Assembly (NCBI GenBank): GCA_964483405.1
Contig: CAZABC010000036.1
Coordinates: forward strand, 1 to 20,736
Direction of reading: 5' to 3'
Length of the DNA stretch: 20,736 nucleotides
Source of the DNA: CAZABC01 sp964483405
GTDB taxonomy: Bacteria > Chloroflexota > Limnocylindria > Limnocylindrales > CSP1-4
The translations under genes and the position numbers were made by a program. Numbering within the stretch: the stretch's first letter is position 1; each line of letters starts with the position of its first letter. The notes beneath the pieces were generated by a model, which searched no databases, was not told the DNA's origin, and saw only the letters and a program-made list of their open reading frames with translations. Shown here one piece after another: positions 8,317 to 16,130 of this stretch.

Positions 8317-9477
8317 ATGAAGGTCGGTGTGGCCAGGGAGACCGCGCACGGAGAACGGCGCGTCGCCCTGGTGCCCGAGGCGTTCGGCAAGCTGACGAAG
8401 GCCGGACTCGAGATCCTCGTCGAAACCGGCGCCGGTGACGGCAGCCTCATCCCCGACGCCGTGTTCGCCGAGGCAGGCGCGCGGGTCGTCCCCACGGACG
8501 CCCTGTACGCCGAGGCCGACGTCGTCCTCCGCGTCGCCAAGCCCTCGCCCGACGAGGTCGCGCGCCTCCGTCGCGGCCAGGTCCTCGTCGGCCTGCTCTC
8601 GCCGCTCCTCGATCCGTCGGGGATGGCGGCGCTGGCGGCGAAGGGCGTGACCGCGGTCAGTCTCGACGCCATCCCCCGGACGCTGTCGCGCGCCCAGGGG
8701 ATGGACGCGCTGAGCTCGCAGGCGAACGTCGGCGGCTACAAGGCCGTCCTGCTCGCCGCGACCGCCTACGGCCGCTACTTCCCGCTCCTCACGACGGCCG
8801 CCGGGACCGCCAAGCCGGCGAACTGCCTGATCCTCGGCATCGGCGTGGCCGGCCTCCAGGCCATCGGCACGGCCCGCCGGCTGGGCGCGGTCGTCAAGGC
8901 GTACGACGTCCGGCCCGAGACGCAGGAGCAGGCGGAGTCGCTCGGCGCCGGGTTCGTCAAGCTCAAGACCGCGATCGACGCCACCGGCGCGGGTGGCTAC
9001 GCCCGCGAGCTGACCGTCGAGGAGCGGGCGGCCCAGCAGGCCGAGCTCAACGAGGTCATCGCGGCGATGGACGTCGTCATCACGACCGCCCAGGTGCCCG
9101 GCCGCAAGCCGCCGGTCCTCGTGACGGCGGAGGCGGTCCGGGCGATGAAGCCGGGCTCGGTCATCGTCGACATGGCCGCGGGACCGCTCGGCGGCAACTG
9201 CGAGCTGAGCCGGGCCGGCGAGACCGTCGTCACCGACGGGTTCGTGACGATCCTCGCCCCCGAGAACCTGCCGGCCACGATGCCGGCGGGCGCCTCGCAG
9301 TTCTACGCCCGCAACATCTCCGAGCTGCTCCTCCAGCTCGTCAAGGACGGCCAGCTCCACCTCGACTTCACCGAAGAGGTGACGGCCGCGACCGTCATCA
9401 CCCACGACGGGGCGGTCGTCTCGGAGGCGGTCCGCAAGCTGCTCGAGCCGGCCGCGCCGGCGGGAGGCCAGGCATGA
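8317..9477 (+). CDS. pntAA: NAD(P) transhydrogenase alpha subunit, NAD(H)-binding part PntAA
   Basis: The NAD(H)-binding subunit (domain I) of the proton-translocating transhydrogenase, which transfers hydride between NADH and NADP+. The protein has 386 residues. The start at 8317 is chosen because MKVGVARE matches the family N-terminus and AAGGTGG lies just upstream. Motifs include VGVARETAHGERRVALVPE, SSQANVGGYKAVL, the Rossmann loop LGIGVAGLQAIGTARRLGA, AYDVRPETQEQAESLGA and VDMAAGPLGGNCELS. The membrane part is absent, because it is encoded separately by the next gene as in three-subunit enzymes. The stop overlaps the pntAB start (ATGA, 9474-9477). Confidence 0.96.
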   Translation: MKVGVARETAHGERRVALVPEAFGKLTKAGLEILVETGAGDGSLIPDAVFAEAGARVVPTDALYAEADVVLRVAKPSPDEVARLRRGQVLVGLLSPLLDPSGMAALAAKGVTAVSLDAIPRTLSRAQGMDALSSQANVGGYKAVLLAATAYGRYFPLLTTAAGTAKPANCLILGIGVAGLQAIGTARRLGAVVKAYDVRPETQEQAESLGAGFVKLKTAIDATGAGGYARELTVEERAAQQAELNEVIAAMDVVITTAQVPGRKPPVLVTAEAVRAMKPGSVIVDMAAGPLGGNCELSRAGETVVTDGFVTILAPENLPATMPAGASQFYARNISELLLQLVKDGQLHLDFTEEVTAATVITHDGAVVSEAVRKLLEPAAPAGGQA

Positions 9478-9806
9478 CCCCCGAGATCACCGCCCTGCTC
9501 AACAACCTGACGATCTTCACCCTCGCGATTCTCGTCGGCTTCGCGGTCATCAGCAAAGTCCCGGCCACGCTGCACACGCCGCTGATGTCGGGCGCGAACT
9601 CGATCCACGGGATCGTCCTCGTCGGGGCGATGCTCATCGCGGCCGAGGCGAAGGACCTCGTCGGCCAGGCGCTCGCCCTCGTCGCCGTCGCCTTCGCGAC
9701 GATGAACGTCGTCGGCGGCTACGTCGTCACCGACCGGATGCTCCAGATGTTCCGCAAGAAGCCCGCCGCAGCCAAGAAGCCGGCCACCGACGAGACGGGG
9801 GCCTAG
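9474..9806 (+). CDS. pntAB: NAD(P) transhydrogenase alpha subunit, membrane part PntAB
   Basis: A 110-residue membrane subunit with three hydrophobic segments: TIFTLAILVGFAVISKV, a central stretch from HGIVLVGAMLI, and QALALVAVAFATMNVVGGYVV. The conserved VPATLHTPLMSGANSIHGI loop and the tail VTDRMLQMFRKK are characteristic of domain II of the alpha subunit. The tail after residue 95 is Lys/Pro/Ala-rich. It overlaps pntAA by four bases and is followed by pntB after three bases, so the three genes form one operon. Confidence 0.95.
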   Translation: MTPEITALLNNLTIFTLAILVGFAVISKVPATLHTPLMSGANSIHGIVLVGAMLIAAEAKDLVGQALALVAVAFATMNVVGGYVVTDRMLQMFRKKPAAAKKPATDETGA

Positions 9807-9809
9807 GCG

Positions 9810-11240
9810 ATGGACACGCTCGGCATCATCGAAGTCCTCGTCCGGGTCGCCTGGCTGGCCGGCGCCGTCGCCTTCGTCCTCGGCCTCATCCGGATGAACT
9901 CGCCGGCCACCGCCCGCAACGGCAACCTCCTCTCGGCGGGTGGCATGGTCGTCGCGATCGCCGCCACCGCCGTCCTCATCCTCGCCGAGGAGCTGACCGG
10001 CGACGGCATCAACGTCGTCGGCTGGGGGATCATCGTCGTCGGCGTCGCCGCCGGCGGCGGGCTCGGGCTGTACACCGCCAGGACCGTGAAGATGACGGCG
10101 ATGCCGCAGCTGGTGTCGCTGTTCAACGCGGTCGGCGGCGGGGCCGCCGCCCTCATCGCGATCGAGGACTACCTCAAGCTCAGCTCGGTCGGCGACCCGA
10201 TCCGCCTCGACACGAACGTCTTCATCGTCCTCGACATCATCATCGGCTCGATCACCTTCACCGGCTCGATCGTCGCCTCGGGCAAGCTCCAGGGGATCAT
10301 CTCGGGCAAGCCGATCATGATCCCGGGCGGCCAGCTCGTGACGATCGCCCTCGCGGCCGTCACGGTCGTCGCGGCGGCGATCCTGTTCGCGACCGGGACC
10401 CCGAACCTCGCCCTGATGCTCGTCATCCTCGCCGCCGCGCTCATCTTCGGCGTCACGATGACGCTGCCGATCGGCGGCGCCGACATGCCGGTCGTCATCA
10501 GCCTCCTCAACTCGTTCACCGGCACCGCGGTCGCGATGGCCGGCTTCGTCATCGACAACCCGGTCCTGATCATCGCCGGCGCCCTCGTCGGCGCGTCGGG
10601 CGCGATCCTGACCAAGCTCATGGCCGACGCGATGAACCGCTCGGTCCTCAACATCATGATCGGCGGCTTCGGCGGGGCCGAGGGCACGGTCGGCGCGGTC
10701 GCCGGCGCGACGCAGGTCCGCGAGATCGGCGTCGACGACGCGGCGATCCAGCTCGCCTACGCCAGCTCGGTCATCGTCGTCCCGGGCTACGGGCTCGCCG
10801 TCGCCCAGGCCCAGCACACCGTCCGCGAGCTCGCCGAGCTCCTCGAGGCGCGCGGGGTCGACGTGAAGTACGCCATCCACCCGGTCGCGGGTCGGATGCC
10901 GGGCCACATGAACGTCCTCCTCGCCGAGGCGAACGTGCCGTACCCGGCGCTCAAGGAGATGGATGACATCAACCCCGAGTTCGATCGCTGCGACGTGGCC
11001 CTCGTCGTCGGGGCGAACGATGTCACCAACCCGGCCGCCCGGCGGCCCGGCTCGCCGGTCTCGGGGATGCCGATCCTCGACGTCGACAAGGCCAAGTCGA
11101 TCGTCGTCATCAAGCGCTCGATGGGCCGCGGCTACGCGGGCATCGACAACGAGCTCTACGGCAACCCGAAGACCGGGATGCTCTTCGCCGACGCGAAGGC
11201 CGGGCTCGCGGACCTCGTCGCGGCGGTCAAGGCGCTGTAG
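9810..11240 (+). CDS. pntB: NAD(P) transhydrogenase beta subunit PntB
   Basis: The 476-residue beta subunit carries the remaining membrane helices (about residues 5-265, including the GGGAAALIAIEDYLK and GADMPVVISLLNSFTG regions) and the C-terminal NADP(H)-binding domain III. The latter shows VIVVPGYGLAVAQAQHTV, VKYAIHPVAGRMPGHMNVLLAEA, LVVGANDVTNPAA, MPILDV and KRSMGRGYAGIDNELY. Residues and length match the family. With PntAA and PntAB it would form a complete enzyme in the cytoplasmic membrane that uses the proton gradient to make NADPH. A strong hairpin follows 30 bp after the stop. Confidence 0.96.
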   Translation: MDTLGIIEVLVRVAWLAGAVAFVLGLIRMNSPATARNGNLLSAGGMVVAIAATAVLILAEELTGDGINVVGWGIIVVGVAAGGGLGLYTARTVKMTAMPQLVSLFNAVGGGAAALIAIEDYLKLSSVGDPIRLDTNVFIVLDIIIGSITFTGSIVASGKLQGIISGKPIMIPGGQLVTIALAAVTVVAAAILFATGTPNLALMLVILAAALIFGVTMTLPIGGADMPVVISLLNSFTGTAVAMAGFVIDNPVLIIAGALVGASGAILTKLMADAMNRSVLNIMIGGFGGAEGTVGAVAGATQVREIGVDDAAIQLAYASSVIVVPGYGLAVAQAQHTVRELAELLEARGVDVKYAIHPVAGRMPGHMNVLLAEANVPYPALKEMDDINPEFDRCDVALVVGANDVTNPAARRPGSPVSGMPILDVDKAKSIVVIKRSMGRGYAGIDNELYGNPKTGMLFADAKAGLADLVAAVKAL

Positions 11241-11270
11241 CCTCCGCCGCGCCCATCGCCCATCCCGAAC

Positions 11271-11294
11271 GGCCCCGGCGGCGACGCCGGGGCC
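11271..11294 (+). terminator. Terminator-like hairpin after pntB
   Basis: A perfect 10-bp stem (ggccccggcg, 11271-11280, with 11285-11294) closes a gcga tetraloop 30 bp after the pntB stop. Only a weak T-containing stretch (gcgtcgttcc) follows. The position fits the end of the pnt operon. Confidence 0.7.
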
Positions 11295-11399
11295 GCGTCG
11301 TTCCGGTCAGCGCGGGATCGCGCGGACCGCCTGGGCGGCAACATCGTGGCTCACTAGCGGCCGCCCGCGCAGGCGCGCGGTCGGCTTGCGGCACGGTCG

Positions 11400-11405
11400 T
11401 ACCAT
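11400..11405 (+). promoter_or_regulatory. Candidate -10 element placed for a leaderless cyclase mRNA
   Basis: TACCAT (pattern TAnnnT) ends exactly six bases before the ATG at 11412, and no ribosome-binding site is visible. Transcription would then begin at or next to the start codon. No clear -35 box was found. Confidence 0.4.
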
Positions 11406-11411
11406 CGGCCG

Positions 11412-12224
11412 ATGACGGACGAGGGCGACGAGGCCAGGGCCTGGCGGGACCTCCTCACCGGGGCCGACCCGTCGCTCCACCGGATCCGGCGGATCTGGCA
11501 CCGGATCCCGTCGGCGCCGCGCTGCAAAGTGTGCGCGTCGCCGTTCCACGGGCCCGGCGGTGCGCTCGCGAGGCTCTTCTGGCACGGGCCGGCCCGGAGC
11601 AACCCGCTGCTGTGCCAGGCCTGCTTCGGCACGCTCGCCAGCCACCCGGGCGGCGCCGAGATCGAGATCAGCGTGCTCTTCGCCGACGTCCGCGGCTCCA
11701 CCGGGCTCGCCGAGCACGAGAGCGCCGGCGCGTTCCGGCGGCTCATCCAGGACTACTACGTCATCGCCGCCCAGGCCGTCGACCGCTTCGGTGGCGTCGT
11801 CGACAAATACCTCGGGGACGGGGTCATGGCGCTCTTCGTCCCGGTCCTCGCCGGTGAGGACCACGCGGACCGCGCCGTCGACGCCGGGCTCGCGATCCTC
11901 GACGACGTCCGGCGCGCCGGCCTGCCGGCCCGCGGGGCCCGGGTCGGCGTCGGCGTGCACGGCGGCCCGGCCTTCGTCGGGGTGCTCGGCGCGGGCGACA
12001 AGCTCGACTTCACCGCCCTCGGCGACACGGTGAACGTCGCCGCTCGACTCGGGGCGCTCGCGACCGGCGGCGAGCTGCTCGTCAGCCGGGACGCCTGGGG
12101 CGACCGAGGCGCGACCGACACCCGGGCGACGACCCGCACGATCGAGATCCCGGGTCGGAGCAGCGGCCTCGAGGTCGTCTCGGTCCGGGTCGAGGACGAA
12201 GCCGCCTCGACGCGCTCCCGCTAG
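11412..12224 (+). CDS. Class III adenylate/guanylate cyclase with N-terminal four-Cys motif
   Basis: A 270-residue soluble cyclase. Residues about 36-75 contain CKVC and, 28 residues later, CQAC, likely a zinc ribbon in a segment (PRCKVCASPFHGPGGA) found before cyclase domains in environmental bacteria. The catalytic domain (about 80-260) keeps the metal-binding Asp of VLFADVRGST and of KYLGDGVMALF, the Lys of the latter motif, LDFTALGDTVN, and the Asn and Arg of DTVNVAARL. An active enzyme making cAMP (or cGMP) is therefore likely; the LDFT Asp favours ATP as substrate. There is no membrane segment or known sensor domain, so the Cys motif is the only visible candidate regulator. Its stop overlaps that of the convergent channel gene (ctag, 12221-12224). 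Confidence 0.9.
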   Translation: MTDEGDEARAWRDLLTGADPSLHRIRRIWHRIPSAPRCKVCASPFHGPGGALARLFWHGPARSNPLLCQACFGTLASHPGGAEIEISVLFADVRGSTGLAEHESAGAFRRLIQDYYVIAAQAVDRFGGVVDKYLGDGVMALFVPVLAGEDHADRAVDAGLAILDDVRRAGLPARGARVGVGVHGGPAFVGVLGAGDKLDFTALGDTVNVAARLGALATGGELLVSRDAWGDRGATDTRATTRTIEIPGRSSGLEVVSVRVEDEAASTRSR

Positions 12225-13348
12225 GCGCTCGGCACGACCGAGGCCGAACGCTGCCCGTCGGCGACGTGCCGAACATCGAGCGGTGCGAGCTCGCCGAGCG
12301 ACTCCGCGACGACGATCGCATCGTCCCCGATCTCGAGCTGGAAGTCGGCCGGCGGGTTGACGAAGGCGCGCCCACCGCGGTTGATCGAGATGAGCGTCGC
12401 CCGGTGGTCGGCCCGGAGCCGCGCGGCCACCGCGTCGATCGACATCCCGACGAAGCCGTCGGGCAGGGCGACCCGGTACAGCTCGCTGCCCTCGCCGCCC
12501 GAGACGATGTCGGTCACGAGCTCTGACAGCCCCGGGTAGAGCGCCGACCGGGCCAGCAGGCGCGACGCCAGCCTCGATGTCACGAGGATCTCGTCGACGT
12601 CCGCCCGGCGGAAGTGGTCGACGTGGCGGGGGTTGATCACCTCGGCGACGGTCCGGACGCCGGGGGCGACCGACTCGATGGCCATGATCGTCAGGATCGA
12701 GTGCATGTCGGCGTCGTTGGTCGGCGCGTTGGGGAAGACGAGCGCCGCCGACGCCTCCCGGATCCCGGTCCGCTCGAGGTCCTCCGCACTGGTCGAGTCG
12801 CCCTTGACGAAGTAGACGCCCTCGCCGGCCGGGCTCTTCTCGGCGTCCGAGATCAGCACGAGCTGGAGCTGGACGTCGTCGCGGCGTAGCTCGTCGACGA
12901 GGTCGCGGGCCGTCGCGTTCCAGCCGCAGATGACGATGTGGTCGCGATAGCCCGATGCGCCCAAGCCCTGGCCCTCCTTGATGAGGAAGTCGATGACGAG
13001 CGCGACGAGCGCGCCGGTGACCGTCCCGATGATGGCGATGCCGAAGAGGCTGAACAGGAAGCCGATGGCGTAGCCGATCGGCGAGGTCGGGTAGGAAGAA
13101 TCGCCCTGACCGAGGATCGTCTGGATCCCCCAGTAGAACGAGCGCCCGAGGTCCTCGAGCGTCCACGGCTTCTCGACGATCGTGATGAGGAGCGCCGCCA
13201 CGAAGACGAGGACGAACGCCCCCCGGAGCAGGCTCAGGAAGAACCGCCGGTCGAGCGACCGGCGGACCCTCGCGGTGTACCAGGCGAACCGCCGCAGGAG
13301 CGGGCTGCCGAGGAAGAGATCGCCGAGGCGGCGCCGGATCCGCTCCAC
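12221..13348 (-). CDS. Two-TM ion channel with RCK (TrkA-N/TrkA-C) domains, unusual filter
   Basis: A 375-residue protein from a GTG at 13348, chosen because GAGGG (13355-13359) lies eight bases upstream. The pore module has TM1 near residues 42-58, a pore helix and filter in YWGIQTILGQGDSSYP, and TM2 near 91-123. Residues 77-83 read TILGQGD instead of the potassium-channel TTVGYGD, so the GxGD frame remains but Tyr is replaced by Gln. A cytosolic RCK domain follows (DHIVICGWNATARDLVDEL, KGDSTSAEDLERTGI), then a TrkA-C-like domain (about 295-365). It is probably a ligand-gated cation channel, but potassium selectivity is uncertain. It lies 10 bp downstream of the lipoprotein gene on the same strand. 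Confidence 0.85.
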   Translation of the reverse strand: MERIRRRLGDLFLGSPLLRRFAWYTARVRRSLDRRFFLSLLRGAFVLVFVAALLITIVEKPWTLEDLGRSFYWGIQTILGQGDSSYPTSPIGYAIGFLFSLFGIAIIGTVTGALVALVIDFLIKEGQGLGASGYRDHIVICGWNATARDLVDELRRDDVQLQLVLISDAEKSPAGEGVYFVKGDSTSAEDLERTGIREASAALVFPNAPTNDADMHSILTIMAIESVAPGVRTVAEVINPRHVDHFRRADVDEILVTSRLASRLLARSALYPGLSELVTDIVSGGEGSELYRVALPDGFVGMSIDAVAARLRADHRATLISINRGGRAFVNPPADFQLEIGDDAIVVAESLGELAPLDVRHVADGQRSASVVPSA

Positions 13349-13358
13349 CGACCGGCCC

Positions 13359-13994
13359 TCAGCGCTGCATCGCGATCGTGCCCGCCAGGTCGAGCTCGTA
13401 GGCGTTCGTCGTCGCCACGTCGACACCGGCGACGGCCTCGCACCGGAAGGACGCCTCGAAGGCGGTGGCGTCGTTCCGAGTCACGTCGAGCGAGCACTCC
13501 TCCCCGAACGTGCCGCCGGTCGCGAACTTCGTCGTCTGGATGACGATCGCCGACGCGCCATCGACGTTGAGGCCGAGCTGGATCGAGGCGTCACCGGCGG
13601 ACGTCGCGAAGCTGCCGATGAGCGTCCCCCCGGCCGCGAAGCCGCTCCCCCGGTCGGCCTCGACGGTCGTGTCGACGTCGCCACGAACCCGGACGAAGGC
13701 CTTGCCGGTCGGGAACCGGCCGTCGGCGACCGTCGGGGCCACGAAGGCACCGTCGTCGCTCGCGGAGGGCTCGGGGGCGCCGCTCGACCCGGGGCTGGCC
13801 GTACCGCTCGGCGCGGGCTCCGGGCTCATGGACGCGCCAGGCGCGATGCTCGGCGACGACGCGACGGCAGACGCGCTGGCGCCCGGCTCGGCCGACGGCT
13901 CGACGCTCGGGTCCGGCGACCCGCCGGACGCGCCACAGGCCGCCACCGCCAGGGCGACCAGGGCGGAAGCGACGAGCAGCCGATGGATCCGCAA
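13359..13994 (-). CDS. Lipoprotein of unknown function, beta-rich, with Ser/Pro/Ala linker
   Basis: A protein of about 211 residues if translation starts at the TTG at 13994, which has GGGAG nine bases upstream and is followed directly by a good signal peptide (HRLLVASALVALAVAAC). The lipobox VAAC puts the lipidated Cys at residue 20, so the protein should be anchored outside the membrane. Residues about 21-80 are a Ser/Pro/Ala-rich linker. The rest has no motif I recognise; it alternates polar and hydrophobic residues as in beta sandwiches and has two Cys (EECSLD, FRCEAV) that could pair. The stop TGA lies within the ribosome-binding region of the channel gene, suggesting coupling. An upstream start at 14132 is possible but would bury the signal peptide. 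Confidence 0.75.
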   Translation of the reverse strand: MRIHRLLVASALVALAVAACGASGGSPDPSVEPSAEPGASASAVASSPSIAPGASMSPEPAPSGTASPGSSGAPEPSASDDGAFVAPTVADGRFPTGKAFVRVRGDVDTTVEADRGSGFAAGGTLIGSFATSAGDASIQLGLNVDGASAIVIQTTKFATGGTFGEECSLDVTRNDATAFEASFRCEAVAGVDVATTNAYELDLAGTIAMQR

Positions 13995-14041
13995 CGCGAC
14001 GCGCTCCCGTGGGGGCCGGCACGGCCGCCGACCGTGCGCGG

Positions 14042-14047
14042 ATGGTA
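14042..14047 (-). promoter_or_regulatory. Possible -10 element of the lipoprotein-channel operon
   Basis: On the minus strand TACCAT lies about 48 bases upstream of the lipoprotein TTG, leaving room for a leader of about 40 nt with the GGGAG ribosome-binding site. It is identical to the hexamer before the cyclase gene. No good -35 box was seen. Confidence 0.3.
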
Positions 14048-14180
14048 CCGGCCCGGCGCGCGACCCGCGAACGGCGGCGGCGCTGCCTCGTCCCGCCCGA
14101 AGAGTGAACGCTCGCTCGACGAGGCGCCCCATAGTGGAGCGGAAGGCGTCCCCGCTGGGCGCCGCAGGGAGACGGTGCCG

Positions 14181-14732
14181 ATGGATCGCGACCGCATCGA
14201 GGCGGCGTCACGCGGCGACCGGGAGGCCTATGCCGACCTGGTGCGGACGCGGGGCGACCGGCTCTACGCGATCGCCCAGCGGATCCTCCGGGACACGACC
14301 CGGGCCGAGGATGCCGTGCAGGACGCGCTGGTGATCGCCTGGCGCGACCTGCCGAGCCTCCGCGATCCGGACCGGTTCGATGCCTGGCTGTACCGCCTCC
14401 TCGTCCGATCCTGCGTGGCCGAGGCGCAGCGCGAGCGGCGCCTCACCGCCAACCTTCGCGCCCTCCCGACCGAGCTGCCGGGGGCGACGGACGACTACCT
14501 GTCCGTCGCCGATCGGGACCAGCTCGACCGGGGCTTCCGGCGACTGCCACCGGAGCAGCGCGCCATCCTCGTGCTTCGCCACTACGCGGGTCTCGAGCCG
14601 TCCGAGATCGCCGAGGCGCTGGGCATCCCGGCCGGCACGGCCCGCTCACGACTCCACCATGCCCACCGCGCGATGCGTGCCGCCCTCGAGGCCGACGCCC
14701 GCGCGACCGCGACCGGAGGGTGGTCGGCATGA
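14181..14732 (+). CDS. ECF-type RNA polymerase sigma factor
   Basis: A 183-residue sigma-70 family protein of extracytoplasmic function type. Region 2 is about residues 10-75 (AYADLVRTRGDRLYAIAQRIL, then AEDAVQDALVIAWRDL and FDAWLYRLLVRSC). Region 4 is about 118-172 (LPPEQRAILVLRHYAGLEPSEIAEALGIPAGTARSRLHHAHRAMR). It lacks extra C-terminal domains. The ATG at 14181 follows AGGGAG (14166-14171). The stop overlaps the next gene's ATG as ATGA (14729-14732), the usual arrangement for a sigma/anti-sigma pair. It diverges from the lipoprotein-channel operon across 186 bp, so that operon is a plausible but untested target. Confidence 0.94.
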   Translation: MDRDRIEAASRGDREAYADLVRTRGDRLYAIAQRILRDTTRAEDAVQDALVIAWRDLPSLRDPDRFDAWLYRLLVRSCVAEAQRERRLTANLRALPTELPGATDDYLSVADRDQLDRGFRRLPPEQRAILVLRHYAGLEPSEIAEALGIPAGTARSRLHHAHRAMRAALEADARATATGGWSA

Positions 14733-16117
14733 CGCGCGACCGCGACATCGAACGCATCGTCGAGACCTGGCTTGCCCCGGGTCCGACGACGATGCCCGAC
14801 CACCTCTTCGACTCGATCGTGGATCGCGTCGAACGCCAGCCCCAGGCGCGTACCGCGCGGATCCGCCAGAGGTTCCACGAGATGCGTCCTGTCCTTCGCA
14901 TCGGGGCGATCGCCGCGGTGCTCGTCCTGACCCTCGGGATCGGCGCTGCCGTCGTCGGCGGCGCGCTCGATGACGACTCCCCTGCCCCGACCACCCAGCC
15001 CTCGCCGGCGGCCTCGGCCAGCCCGGCGGCGAGCCCCTCATCGGGCGCCGAGGCGCCCCTCCCCGCGTCGCTCGCCTACTCGTGGGTCGGCGCCCCGCGC
15101 GCCTTCCCGTCGCTCGGGATCGCGACCGAGGCGCTGCCGCTGCTCGACCTCGACCTGACGAATACCCTGGGCGGCTCGCACGCCGTCGTCACCATCGACC
15201 TAGGCCAGCCGTTCCTGACCTCGGAGCCCTCCGCCACGGCCGATGGCCGACTGCGGGTCGAGACCGCCATCGGCGAATCGGCATGTGCCAACGGCGATGT
15301 CGGCGAGTACGACTACACCGTCTCGCCCGACGGGATGACGCTCACGCTCGCCGCCGTCAGCGATGCGTGCGACATGCGGGCCGAGATCTACACCGGCACG
15401 TGGACCCGGACCGACTGCCCCGACAACGACTTCCTGTGCCTCGGCGACCTCCCGGCGGGGACGTACGTCTCGACCTTCCTGGACGTCCGCACGACCGAGA
15501 CCGGCCAAGTGGCCAATCGTGGCAGCTATGGCCAGCTTCGCTACACCGTCCCCGATGGTTGGGCCAACAGCGGCGACTGGGTGAGCAGCTACGAGCTCGA
15601 GCCGGCGGCGACGGTCGCCGCGAACCCCGCGGACGATGACCGCCTGACCTGGCATGGCATCTACATCCACTCGCGGGCGGCCGCGGCCGTCCAGGATGAG
15701 GATTGCACGGACGCCGATCAGCCGGGTGTCCCCCGGACGCTCGACGGGCTGACGGCCTTCCTCCAGGGTCGGCCGGGGCTGGTGACATCGACCCCCGTCG
15801 AGCTCACGGTGGGCGGGTATCGGGCCACGATGACCGACATCGCCATCGCTGCCGACTGGACCGCCACCTGCCCCGATGCGGTCGGCGGCCATCCGGTCGT
15901 GACCCTGTTCCACGAAGCTGGCGCCCCGGAGGGCGAAGGCTGGGGCTGGGGCATCGGCTGGCCGAGCGGCACCGAGCGGCAGCGGATCATCCTCGTCGAG
16001 ATCGGCCCCGACAACGTCCTGCTGGTCGCGCTCGACGACACGTCGTCGCCGTCGCGCTTCGACGAGCTCGTCGCCGCAGCGATGCCGATCGTCGAGTCCT
16101 TCGAGTTCCCCGAGTAG
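14729..16117 (+). CDS. Membrane-anchored putative anti-sigma factor with large extracytoplasmic domain
   Basis: A 462-residue protein starting at the ATG at 14729, overlapping the sigma-factor stop and preceded by GGAGGG (14715-14720). The N-terminal 50 residues are cytoplasmic in the predicted topology, one transmembrane segment spans about residues 55-80, a Ser/Pro/Ala linker runs about 84-108, and about 350 residues lie outside. The outer part has seven or more Cys in pairs (ACANGD, SDACDM, RTDCPDNDFLC, DEDC, TATC), suitable for disulfides. No zinc-binding HxxxCxxC anti-sigma motif is visible, so the anti-sigma role rests on gene order and topology. It may sense an envelope signal and release the sigma factor. 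The outer domain is not one I recognise. Confidence 0.75.
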   Translation: MTRDRDIERIVETWLAPGPTTMPDHLFDSIVDRVERQPQARTARIRQRFHEMRPVLRIGAIAAVLVLTLGIGAAVVGGALDDDSPAPTTQPSPAASASPAASPSSGAEAPLPASLAYSWVGAPRAFPSLGIATEALPLLDLDLTNTLGGSHAVVTIDLGQPFLTSEPSATADGRLRVETAIGESACANGDVGEYDYTVSPDGMTLTLAAVSDACDMRAEIYTGTWTRTDCPDNDFLCLGDLPAGTYVSTFLDVRTTETGQVANRGSYGQLRYTVPDGWANSGDWVSSYELEPAATVAANPADDDRLTWHGIYIHSRAAAAVQDEDCTDADQPGVPRTLDGLTAFLQGRPGLVTSTPVELTVGGYRATMTDIAIAADWTATCPDAVGGHPVVTLFHEAGAPEGEGWGWGIGWPSGTERQRIILVEIGPDNVLLVALDDTSSPSRFDELVAAAMPIVESFEFPE

Positions 16118-16130
16118 CGGGCTCGTCCCC

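Noticed and set aside
9303..10907. A 534-codon open frame on the minus strand opposite pntAB/pntB
   Set aside because: It is antisense to clearly recognisable PntB and PntAB sequence; its translation is low-complexity Arg/Asp/Gly-rich, as expected from the GC-rich third codon positions of the real gene.
14105..14135. Possible ECF autoregulatory promoter before the sigma gene (TGAACG 14105-14110, CATAGT 14130-14135)
   Set aside because: The spacer of 19 bp and the -10 sequence do not match typical ECF promoters well, and a single occurrence gives no support.
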